Shown one piece after another: positions 53,085-61,262 of a stretch of DNA of 64,000 nt. This DNA is from Brevibacterium ihuae (lineage in GTDB: Bacteria; Actinomycetota; Actinomycetes; Actinomycetales; Brevibacteriaceae). The position numbers and the translations under genes were made by a program. Positions within the stretch are counted from its first letter, which is position 1. The number at the start of each line of letters is the position of its first letter. A model generated the notes under the pieces. The model worked only from the letters and a program-made list of their open reading frames with translations. It was not told where the DNA came from and made no database searches. The stretch spans positions 1,036,369-1,100,368 of the forward strand of contig NZ_FXWZ01000002.1 of NCBI RefSeq assembly GCF_900184225.1, read 5' to 3'.

Positions 53085-56000
53085 TCAGAGCTTCGCGAGC
53101 GCCTTCGCGATCCGCTGCTCGGAGACCTTCCCGGCGGTGCCCACCGACGGCGCGAACAGACCCACCCGCAGCTCCTCGGAGGCGAGCAGCACGGCGTGCC
53201 ATTCCTCTCCCACGGCGCCCAGCCTCTCCGCCCGGCCGAGGTCCGCGACCGCGGGCTCCCTCTTCGTGAGCTTCGCGAGCACCGCGGACTCGCTGCCGCG
53301 CACCCGGTCGAGGAGCTGGGTGTCGCGGGAGGGCGCGTCGACGAGGGAGTCGACGCGTGCGCGCGCCGCCCGCACCCACTGCGGCAGCCGCTGCAGCGCC
53401 TGCGGGCTCATCCCCGCGATCGCCGCCGGGGTGCCGAACGCGGTGCGCCAGTCCCTGATGTCGGCGAGGTTCGCGAGGATCGACAGCGAGGATGCCTGGG
53501 AGACCGCGGAGTCGAGCCCGCTCATCCCGCGGAGCGCCTCGACGAGGGAGGGCAGGAGCGCCTCGGCGCGCGCGGGCAGCCCCGCCTGGACCCTCCGCTC
53601 GACGGCGGCATCCGGCGGGGCTCCGGCGACCTGCCCGCTCGCGTCCATCCCCGCGGCCTCGAGCTCGCCGAGCGCGGCCACCCGGAGGAGGGATCGGAGC
53701 AGCTCATCGGTGCGCTTCTGGTGCGCGGCGAGCACGAGCTTCTCCTCGGTCCTCAGGTGCCCGCGGACGAAGTCGAGGGCGTCCTCGGCTCCCTCGGCGA
53801 TGCGGGCGGCCACCGTCCGCCGCGGGGTCGGCGCCTCGGCGGCGGACGAGGGTTCCGCGGCCCGCCCCCCGCCGCGGGGTCGGCGCCTCGGCGGCGGACG
53901 AGGGTTCCGCGGCGGGGGGCGGGGTGGGCCCCGGCGCCTGCCGTCCCCGACGCCCGCGCGGGGCGGCCGGACGCGCGGCCTCCGCATGCTCCCGCTGGAG
54001 CGCACGGAGGTCGGCGGTCGCCGGACCGACCCGGTCGCCGTGGGCCACCGCGAACTCCATGACGAGGTGGGACGGGATGCGCGCGCGGTCGAAGTCGCCG
54101 GCGGTGATGGTGATGGGGACGAGATCGGTGAGCTCCCCTCCCCCGGCGCGGGCGCTGAGCTCGGCGGCGAGGACCTCGGCCATGTCCCCCTCGTAGGGGG
54201 TGACGCCGGCGAGGACGGCTGCGGCGACGTCGGGGGCGGGCACGAAGTACCGGCGCTTGGCCTTGGGCAGCGAGCGGATGAGCGCGGTGACGAGGTCCCG
54301 GCGCAGTCCGGGGACCTGCCAGGTGAAGGCGTCGGGGTCCGCGGCCGCGAGGCCCGCAGCCGGGATCTCGACGGTGACCCCGTCGGCCGCCGAGCCGGGG
54401 TCGTAGGCGTAGCGCAGCCGGGCGGGAGTGCCGTCGGGCAGCTCCCAGTCGAGGGGGAAATCGTCCGCCGCCCGGGAGGACAGCTCAGCGGAGTCGTCGC
54501 TGAGCAGGGCGTCGACGCCGATGTCGAGGAGATCCGGCTCGGTGCGGCGCTGGGCCTTCCACCACGCGTTGAAGTGCGCTCCGGACACGACGTCGGCGGG
54601 GATCCGGGCGTCGTAGAAGTCGAAGAGCACCTCGTCCTCGGCGAGGAGGCGGCGGTTGCGGACCCGGGAGGCGAGCTCCTCGGCCTCGGCGACGGCGGCC
54701 GCGTTGCGGTGGAGGAACGGGTGCCGCTCTCGCCATTCCCCATCGATGAGCGCGTGGCGGATGAACAGCTCGCGGGACGCGGCGGGGTCGATCCTCCCGT
54801 AGCCCACCCGCTGATCGCTGATGAGCGTGACCCCGTAGAGCGAGATCCGCTCGTAGGCCATCGCGGAGCCCGAGCGCTGCGACCAGTGGGGCTCGCTGTG
54901 CTGGCGCACCGCGAGGGGGCCGGCCGCCTCGACGATCCACTCCGGTTCGACGGCGGCGACGGTGCGCGCCCACAGCCGCGAGGTCTCGACGAGCTCCGCG
55001 GCCATGACGACCTCGGGCCGCGCCTTGAACAGCCCCGAACCGGGATAGATCGCGAACCGGGTGCCGCGGGCGCCCTGGTACTCGCGACTCTGCGACCGGC
55101 GATCGCGACCGGCGGGCCGGCCCGCCCCGGACCTCTCGCTCCGGCCCTGCTCGGTCCGCACGCCGATCATCGACAGCAGCCCGGTGAGGAGTGCGCGGTG
55201 GATCTGGACGGCCTCGTCGTCATAGGGAGGCGGCTGCTTCGGGTCCTTCTCCGTCGGTTCGAGGGGTCGCCAGCTCGATCGTTCGATGTGCACCCCGGCA
55301 GAGCCGAGGAGCGAGCGCAGCTGGCTCACGAGGTCCTGCCATTCGCGCACCCGGACGAAGTTGATGAACTCCGCTCTGCAGAGCTTCCGGAACTTCGACG
55401 ACGACAGGCTCGCCGCCGAATCCTGCAGGTGGTTCCACAGCGTGAGCAGGGCGAGGAAGTCGCTGCGGTCGTGGCGGAACCGGGCGTGGAGGGCGTCGGC
55501 CTCGGCCCGGACCTCGGTGGGCCGCTCGCGCGGGTCCTGGATCGAGAGGGCGGCGACGATGACGGCGACCTCTCCCCCGCACCCGGCCTCGGCCCCGGCG
55601 AGCAGCATGCGCGCGAGGCGGGGGTCGATGGGCAGGCGGGCGAGCGTGCGGCCGATGCCCGTGAGGCGGATCGCGTCCCCGTCGCGGCGCAGCGCACCGA
55701 GCTCGCCGAGGAGGGTCCGGCCGTCGCGGACGGCCTTGGGATCGGGCGGGGTGAGGAACGGGAAGCCGGTGATGTCGGCTTCGCTGCGGGCGAAGCCGAG
55801 CGCGCACATCTGGAGGATGACGCTCGCGAGGTTGGTGCGGAGGATCTCCGGGTCGGTGAACTCGGGCCGGGAGTCGAAGTCCTCCTCGGAGTACAGGCGG
55901 ATGCAGATCCCGTCGCTCGTGCGACCGCAGCGCCCCATCCGCTGGTTCGCGCTCGCCTGCGAGATCCGCTCGATCGGCAGCCGCTGGACCTTGGTCCGGT

Positions 56001-57105
56001 GGGAGTAGCGGGAGATCCGCGCGGTCCCGACGTCGATGACGTACTTGATGCCGGGCACGGTGAGCGAGGTCTCCGCGACGTTCGTCGCGAGCACGACGCG
56101 CGGGTGGGCGTGCGGGGCGAAGACCCGCTGCTGCTCGGCCGAGGACAGCCGGGAGAACAGCGGGACGACCTCCCAGCTGCTCGTCCGGGGGCGCCGGGCG
56201 AGGTGGCTGCCGAGCGCCTCGGCGGTGTCGCGGATCTCCCGCTCGCCGGAGAGGAACACGAGGATGTCCCCGGGCGGTTCGGCGAGGAGCTCGTCGACGG
56301 CGGCGAGGATCCCCTCGGTCTGGTCCCCGGCGCCGGCCTCGTAGTCGCCGTCCGGCCCCGGGCCGTCGGTGTCGTCGTCGGCGGGCGGGGCGTCCTCGAC
56401 GAGGGGCCGGTAGCGGACCTCGACGGGATAGGTCCGTCCCGAGACCCGGATGATCGGGGCGTCGTCGAAGTGCGCGGCGAAGGACTCGGGGTCGATCGTC
56501 GCCGAGGTGATGATGAGCTTGAGGTCCGGCCGCTCCCGCAGCAGCCGCGCGAGTGAGCCGAGCAGGAAGTCGATGTTGAGGCTGCGCTCGTGCGCCTCGT
56601 CGATGATAATGACGTCGTAGGCGGACAGGCGGCGGTCGTGCTGGAGCTCAGCGAGGAGGATGCCGTCGGTCATGACCTTGACGCGCGTGCTGTCGGCGAC
56701 GTGCGAGGTGAAGCGCACCTGGTAGCCGATCCCGGTGCCGAGCTCGACGTCGAGCTCGTCGGCCACGCGCGCGGCGACGGCGCGGGCGGCGATCCGCCGC
56801 GGCTGGGTGTGGCCGATCATCCCGTCGATGCCGAAGCCGAGCTCGAGGCAGATCTTGGGGATCTGGGTCGTCTTGCCCGACCCGGTCTCCCCGGCGATGA
56901 TGACGACCTGGTTCTCCCGGATCGCGGCGGCGATGGTCTCCCGGTGCTCGCTCACCGGCAGCTGCGGCGGGGAGGAGATCTGCGGGGCGATCGTGCGGCG
57001 CGCGGCCCGCAGCCGGGCGGCGCTCTGCGGGGAGGGCCGGTTCGCACGGCCGCGCGAACGGGAGCCGCGGCGGCGGGAGGAGGGGCGCTTTCGGTTCTCG
57101 GTCAT
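53085..57105 (-). pseudogene. hrpA: ATP-dependent RNA helicase HrpA, frameshifted by a 52-bp duplication
   Basis: DEAH-box helicase, expected ~1320 residues. The first frame (57105 to ~53915) codes Walker A GETGSGKT (72-79), DEAH (169-172), SAT (201-203), QRMGRCGRT and the HrpA C-terminal domains as far as PTPPPAAEPSSAAEAPTPRR. There a 52-bp tandem duplication (3n+1) shifts the reading frame; the 5' frame then runs through non-protein-like sequence to a stop at 53704, while the authentic C-terminal ~245 residues (TVAARIAEGAEDALDFVRGHL ... RIAKALAKL) continue in another frame to 53085. Removing exactly 52 bp restores one 1322-residue frame. The break spares the helicase core but separates the C-terminal DUF3418-like part. 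Real mutation or assembly error cannot be told apart here. ATG 57105 lies 9 nt after TAGTCT. Confidence 0.85.
53817..53913. repeat. 52-bp-period tandem duplication in hrpA
   Basis: Bases 53817-53861 and 53869-53913 are identical over 45 bp, with 7 bp (CCGCCCC) between them. The period is 52 bp, so it changes the reading frame. The flanks are C- and G-runs (CCCGCCCCCC; GGCGGGGGGCGGGG), the sort of sequence where slippage or read-assembly errors occur. Confidence 0.9.
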
Positions 57106-57268
57106 GTCGGGTCCAGACTACCGTCGGGTCGGCCGTCCCCCGGAGCTGCGGTGTGCTCGCAGGTCGAGCGGCCCGCGCCGCGGGCGCGCCGCGGGTCTAG
57201 GCTGGGTCGCGTCGCAGGGGCGCGCCGGCACGGCCGCCCGGGGTCAGCAGTGGACAGGGGGTCGCTTC

Positions 57269-58195
57269 GTGATCGGGGTGCTCGAGGGGTTCGGCGTCAT
57301 CACCGTCGTCGTGCTCACCGGCCTGATCCTCGGCCGCAGCGGCGTCCTCGGCCCGTCCGGCCAGCAGGTCATCGCCAAGCTCGTGTTCTACGCCGCGACG
57401 CCCGCGCTGCTCTACGTCACCCTCGCCGAGACCGATGTCGGGATGATCTTCTCCTCGGCCCTGCTGGCGACCGGCGGCTCGGCCGTCCTCGTCGCGGTCG
57501 TGTGCTTCGCGGTGACGCGATGGCTGCGGCGGCGCTCGCTCGGCGAATCGACGATCAGCGCGATGTCGGTCGGCTACGTCAACATCGGCAACCTCGGGAT
57601 CCCGATCGCCACCTACGTGCTCGGCGATCTGAGCTACGTCGCCCCGGTCCTCCTGTTCCAGCTCGTCGTCCTCGCCCCGGTGAGCATGGCCCTCCTCGAC
57701 GCCACCCGGCCCGGCGCCGCCGGCGAATGGTGGAAGGCGGTCCTCGTCGTCCTCCGGAACCCCATCGTCATCGGCGCGGCGGTCGGCGTCGTCTGCTCGG
57801 TGGCCGATGTCCGGCTGCCCACCGTGCTCCACGAACCCCTCGGGATGCTCGGCGCGATCGCCGTGCCGGGAGCGCTGCTCGCCTTCGGGATCTCGCTCAA
57901 GGACGGCTGGTCGCTGCCCGCACCCGGATCGCGCCGCCAGCTCACGCTCGTCACCGTGCTCAAGCTCCTCGTCCAGCCCGCGATCGCCTGGGCGGTGGGC
58001 GGGCCGCTGCTGGGCTATTCGGGCCTCGACCTGCTCGGGATCGTCGTGACCTCCGCGCTGCCGACGGCGCAGAACGTCTACATCTACTCGATGCAGTACA
58101 AGCAGTCCGAGCGGCTGGCCCGCGATGCGGTGTTCATCACCACGATCCTCTCGGTGCCGACGATGATCCTCGTCGCGATCCTGCTCGGCGGCTGA
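57269..58195 (+). CDS. AEC family transporter (auxin-efflux-carrier-like)
   Basis: A 308-residue carrier with about ten helices. AEC markers: helix 1 VITVVVLTGLILGRSGVLG, KLVFYAATPALLYVTLAETD, MSVGYVNIGNLGIPIATYVLGD (the NxGxxGxP crossing motif), GALLAFGISLKD and SALPTAQNVYIYSMQYK. Bacterial members export dicarboxylates such as malate or related acids; substrate unknown. GTG 57269 was chosen with AGGGGG 7 nt upstream. It is divergent from hrpA across a 163-bp gap. Confidence 0.88.
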   Translation: MIGVLEGFGVITVVVLTGLILGRSGVLGPSGQQVIAKLVFYAATPALLYVTLAETDVGMIFSSALLATGGSAVLVAVVCFAVTRWLRRRSLGESTISAMSVGYVNIGNLGIPIATYVLGDLSYVAPVLLFQLVVLAPVSMALLDATRPGAAGEWWKAVLVVLRNPIVIGAAVGVVCSVADVRLPTVLHEPLGMLGAIAVPGALLAFGISLKDGWSLPAPGSRRQLTLVTVLKLLVQPAIAWAVGGPLLGYSGLDLLGIVVTSALPTAQNVYIYSMQYKQSERLARDAVFITTILSVPTMILVAILLGG

Positions 58196-58308
58196 GCCGG
58201 GGACCGGGACCGGTCGCACACGACCCCGACTCTGCGGAAAGCGGGGCAGTTCGGTCCGCGTGCGTGTCGGTCCGCCGTCCCGCGAGGCCGGGAGCGAACA
58301 ATGGTGGG

Positions 58309-59448
58309 GTGGCTACCGATGACTCGAAGAACTCCGATGACCTCCTGTCGCGACGTCTGAGCTCGGGGACGGGACCGTCCTCCGCCGCGTCCGCTGACGA
58401 TCGGTCATCCGGTTCGCACCTCGAGGACACGCAGGCCTTCGACACCTTCCACGACGATCCGGGCCCCACCCGTGAGACCCCGGTCCGCTCTACCTCGGCA
58501 CCGGACTCCGCCGGCGCTGCGGCGGGACCCGGCGGCGCGGATCGCGCCCCGGCGGGGTCCGAGAAGCCGTCGCTGCTCTCCGACGAGGAGTGGGCGCTGC
58601 TCGGCGGCGGGACCGCCGCCGGCGCGGGCGCCGCTGCCGGAGGTGCGACGGCGACCGCCGGCACGAAGGGTGCGAAGACGAAGAAGGGTCGCTCCGCCGG
58701 TGATCCCGACCGCTCGCGCGACGTCGACGTGCCCGGTCGCAGCCGATTCGGCGTGCTCGACGTCATCGGGACGATCTGGATCACGCTCGCCGTCCCCTTC
58801 GTCCTCGCCGCGCTCGCGGTGCGCTCCGTGGCCTCGGGCCTGTTCCTCCTGTTCGAGTACCGCTACCGCCCCGGGTTCCCGGCCGACGACTACGGCTTCA
58901 CCGCCGACGATCGGCTCCACTACGGCTCGTACGCGGTCGACTACCTCAACAACATGGACTCGAGCCGGTACCTCGCCGACGTCGTGCTCCCCAACGGGGT
59001 GCCGCTGTTCGCACCGGAGGAGATCGCGCACATGGCCGACGTCAAGTCGCTCATCTCCCTGCTCTACCTCGTCGGCGTCATCGCCGCGATCGTCGGAGTG
59101 GTCTTCGCCCTCTACCTCTCCCGGCGCACGGGACCCGGCATGCGCCACGGGATCCGCTGGGGTGCGACGCTCACCCTGCTCGCCGCCGCCGTGCTCGCCG
59201 TCCTCGCGGTGCTCGGCTGGGACCGGTTCTTCACCGGCTTCCACGCGCTGTTCTTCGAGCAGGGGACGTGGCAGTTCTACCTCGACGACGCGCTCATCCG
59301 CCTCTTCCCGGCCCAGTTCTGGATGGATGCCGGGATCGCGGTCGGCGCGATCATCCTGCTCGCTTCGCTGCTCCTCCTGCTCCTGAGCTTCATCGGGGCC
59401 GGATCCCGCCGGAAGGCCAGGAAGGCCGAGCGCGCCGACACCCGCTGA
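58309..59448 (+). CDS. TIGR01906 (DUF1461) integral membrane protein
   Basis: A 379-residue protein. The first ~130 residues are disordered and acidic/Gly-Ala-rich with a KTKKGR patch; the membrane domain starts at FGVLDVIGTIWITLAVPFVLAAL. The family block near the end, GWDRFFTGFHALFFEQGTWQFYLDDALIRLFPAQFWMDAGIAVG, is diagnostic of TIGR01906, whose function is unknown; an external loop with YGFTADDRLHYGSYAVDYLNN is also typical. GTG 58309 is 6 nt after AACAAT (58297-58302), a likely leaderless start. Fusion of such a long disordered N-terminus is notable. A good terminator follows. Confidence 0.85.
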   Translation: MATDDSKNSDDLLSRRLSSGTGPSSAASADDRSSGSHLEDTQAFDTFHDDPGPTRETPVRSTSAPDSAGAAAGPGGADRAPAGSEKPSLLSDEEWALLGGGTAAGAGAAAGGATATAGTKGAKTKKGRSAGDPDRSRDVDVPGRSRFGVLDVIGTIWITLAVPFVLAALAVRSVASGLFLLFEYRYRPGFPADDYGFTADDRLHYGSYAVDYLNNMDSSRYLADVVLPNGVPLFAPEEIAHMADVKSLISLLYLVGVIAAIVGVVFALYLSRRTGPGMRHGIRWGATLTLLAAAVLAVLAVLGWDRFFTGFHALFFEQGTWQFYLDDALIRLFPAQFWMDAGIAVGAIILLASLLLLLLSFIGAGSRRKARKAERADTR

Positions 59449-59463
59449 GGGCCCACCGCACGT

Positions 59464-59497
59464 GGGGTCGGGTGACTTTCCCCTGTCACCCGGCCCC
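59464..59497 (+). terminator. Terminator of the TIGR01906 gene
   Basis: GGGGTCGGGTGAC (59464-59476) pairs with GTCACCCGGCCCC (59485-59497) with one G-U, an 8-nt loop, then CTCTTCTCTC. It lies 15 bp after the stop. The IS30 element is inserted 23 bp further on. Confidence 0.7.
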
Positions 59498-59520
59498 GTC
59501 CTCTTCTCTCCCCCGAGAAT

Positions 59521-59538
59521 GCAATTTCCGGCGGTTCC
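59521..59538 (+). repeat. IS30 left terminal inverted repeat
   Basis: 18-bp arm, perfect complement of 60739-60756, preceded by AAT at 59518-59520. Confidence 0.9.
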
Positions 59539-59606
59539 TGTGGGTGGTTTCATACGGTTGTTGCAACGGTGTCCCTGAGTGGCGGGGATGGCTTTGATGA
59601 TCGTGG

Positions 59607-60725
59607 GTGATCGAGGTGCCTGGACCCAGATTGACAGTGACGGAACGTGCGCAGATCGAGGTGCTCTTCGGGCAGGGATTGTCCTTCCCGCAGATCGCTG
59701 CTCGGATCGGCCGGGACCGGTCCACGGTATGGCGTGAGGTCGCACGCAACAACGCCTACCGGGGCAACAGCCTCGCGGGTGCCGGTTCCCGGCATCCGCG
59801 GGGATCGCGTGCCGGCGCACCGGGCTGGGGCGGGGCATATCGGTGGGTGTACTCACACGCCCATGCCCACCGACGGGCGCTGAAACGCGCACGCCGACCA
59901 CGCGCGATGAAGCTGCGTCCCGGTTGGGGCAAACCCTACCCCGCGCTGTGGCACGTGGTGGCCGAGAAGCTGCGGTGCCGGTGGTCGCCGCAGCAGATCA
60001 GTGCTTGGCTGAGGACGCAGTATCCCCAGCAGCCGGAGAATCACGTGTCCCACGAAACGATCTACCAAGCGATCTATTACCAGGCCAGGGGCGGGATGCG
60101 TCAGGAACTCGCCCGGCAGGTCGCGCTGCGTACCGGTCGCGGTCAGCGCCGGTCGCAGTCCCGGGAAGCCAAGGCCGGGCGCGGGGCGAAGCCCTGGACG
60201 GTGGACTTCACCATCTCTTCCCGCCCGGCTGAGGCCGCTGATCGGGCGGTGCCCGGGCACTGGGAAGGCGATCTCGTGCTCGGGGCGCGGGGGTCCTCGG
60301 CGATCATCACGCTGGTGGAACGTTCCACCCGGTTCGTGATGCTCGGCAGTCTGCCGTCCTCGCGGGTCAGTCAGGAGGTGATCCGGGTCCTCATCGAGTT
60401 GATGGGACAGCTGCCGGAACACCTACGGGCATCGTTGACCTGGGACCAGGGAGCGGAGATGTCTGCCGTGGCTGACTTCCGGATCGCTACCGATTGCGAG
60501 GTGTATTTCTGTGACCCGCATGCGCCCTGGCAGCGTGGGACGAACGAGAACACCAACGGGCTGCTGCGGCAGTACTTCCCCCGCTCGACCACGGACTTCC
60601 GGGCTATCAGCCAGGCCGAGCTCGATGCTGTCGCCGCCGAGCTCAATGCCCGCCCCCGCAAGACTCTGAAATGGAAAACCCCAGCTCAAGCCCTGAACGA
60701 ACACCTCGTTGCAACAACCCCTTGA
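59607..60725 (+). CDS. IS30-family transposase
   Basis: A 372-residue DDE transposase. An N-terminal helix-turn-helix (LTVTERAQIEVLFGQGLSFPQIAARIGRDRSTVWREVARN, residues 9-48) gives DNA binding. The catalytic triad is Asp222 (GHWEGDLVLG), Asp280 (LTWDQGAEM) and Glu314 (QRGTNENTNGLLRQYFPRS), with the 33-residue D-E spacing of IS30. It is full length with no frameshift. GTG 59607 was taken as start. The stop is 31 bp inside the right end. Confidence 0.96.
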   Translation: MIEVPGPRLTVTERAQIEVLFGQGLSFPQIAARIGRDRSTVWREVARNNAYRGNSLAGAGSRHPRGSRAGAPGWGGAYRWVYSHAHAHRRALKRARRPRAMKLRPGWGKPYPALWHVVAEKLRCRWSPQQISAWLRTQYPQQPENHVSHETIYQAIYYQARGGMRQELARQVALRTGRGQRRSQSREAKAGRGAKPWTVDFTISSRPAEAADRAVPGHWEGDLVLGARGSSAIITLVERSTRFVMLGSLPSSRVSQEVIRVLIELMGQLPEHLRASLTWDQGAEMSAVADFRIATDCEVYFCDPHAPWQRGTNENTNGLLRQYFPRSTTDFRAISQAELDAVAAELNARPRKTLKWKTPAQALNEHLVATTP

Positions 60726-60738
60726 CACCAAGGTGAAC

Positions 60739-60756
60739 GGAACCGCCGGAAATTGC
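60739..60756 (-). repeat. IS30 right terminal inverted repeat
   Basis: 18-bp arm, perfect complement of 59521-59538, followed by AAT at 60757-60759. Confidence 0.9.
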
Positions 60757-60844
60757 AATGTGAGCTGGCCTGAGCGGCCTGGTTCCACGGCCGAGGTCGC
60801 CGCTCCGCGATCGACGGTCCCGCTCTGGGGCCCAGGAGTCAACG

Positions 60845-60865
60845 CGACAGATACCGCGCAGCTCG
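60845..60865 (+). repeat. Left copy of a 21-bp motif flanking the MazG/DUF2075 cassette
   Basis: The motif CGAyAGATACCGCGCAGyTCG occurs here and, directly repeated with two C/T differences, at 63191-63211 on the far side of the two-gene cassette; an inverted partner is at 63144-63161. It may mark recombination or attachment ends, or be a half-terminator. Confidence 0.6.
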
Positions 60866-60955
60866 GATGTGGATCGGCCCGGGACTATGGTCGAGAGGCG
60901 GATAGGCTTGTCGCAGTGAGCCGCATGTGAAGTATCTCCCGGGATCGAGGAAGAG

Positions 60956-61261
60956 ATGAGTGAGAAGTCCCTGATGCGCGACCTTCGCGCGTTCACCGAC
61001 GACCGCGACTGGGATCGCTTCCATAGCCCGGAGAACCTATCGAAATCGATCGCTATCGAGTCAGCAGAACTTCTGGAGTGCTTCCAATGGGGCCATGAAC
61101 CTGACCTGGTCCATGTGCAGGAAGAACTGGCGGATGTGCTGACCTATTCCTATCTCCTGGCCGAGAAGCTGGGGCTCGAACCGGAGGCCATCGTCCGAGC
61201 GAAGCTCGAGAAGACCGCAACGAAGTATCCAGCGCCGCAGAGCGCGCCGTCATCGGAGTGA
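60956..61261 (+). CDS. MazG-like nucleotide pyrophosphohydrolase
   Basis: A 101-residue all-alpha NTP pyrophosphatase of the MazG/RS21-C6 type that hydrolyses (d)NTPs to NMP and PPi. The Mg-binding motif is split as usual: IESAE (Glu35, Glu38) and EELAD (Glu57, Asp60), with the opening FTDDRDWDRFHSPENLSKSIA and a final Lys-Tyr-Pro. ATG 60956 is preceded by GAGGAAGAG. It is followed 1 nt later by the GIY-YIG/DUF2075 gene, so the two are co-translated. A TAGGCT element (60903-60908) is a weak promoter candidate. Confidence 0.9.
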   Translation: MSEKSLMRDLRAFTDDRDWDRFHSPENLSKSIAIESAELLECFQWGHEPDLVHVQEELADVLTYSYLLAEKLGLEPEAIVRAKLEKTATKYPAPQSAPSSE

Positions 61262-61262
61262 C

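Larger units (their letters stand above)
59521..60756 (+). mobile_element. IS30-family insertion sequence (1236 bp)
   Basis: Bounded by 18-bp perfect terminal inverted repeats GCAATTTCCGGCGGTTCC (59521-59538; complement 60739-60756), with AAT direct target duplications just outside (59518-59520 and 60757-60759). A second, subterminal inverted pair (GGTTGTTGCAAC, 59556-59567 and its complement 60708-60719) lies symmetrically ~36-50 bp from each end and is probably the transposase-binding part. It carries one intact DD(33)E transposase gene, so it looks recently active. It sits just past a transcription terminator, so the upstream gene is unharmed. Confidence 0.93.

Noticed and set aside
53085..54743. 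A separate gene covering the C-terminal hrpA frame
   Set aside because: Its first half is antisense-like, Pro/Ser-rich sequence; only the part after the duplication is protein-like and it is the missing end of hrpA.
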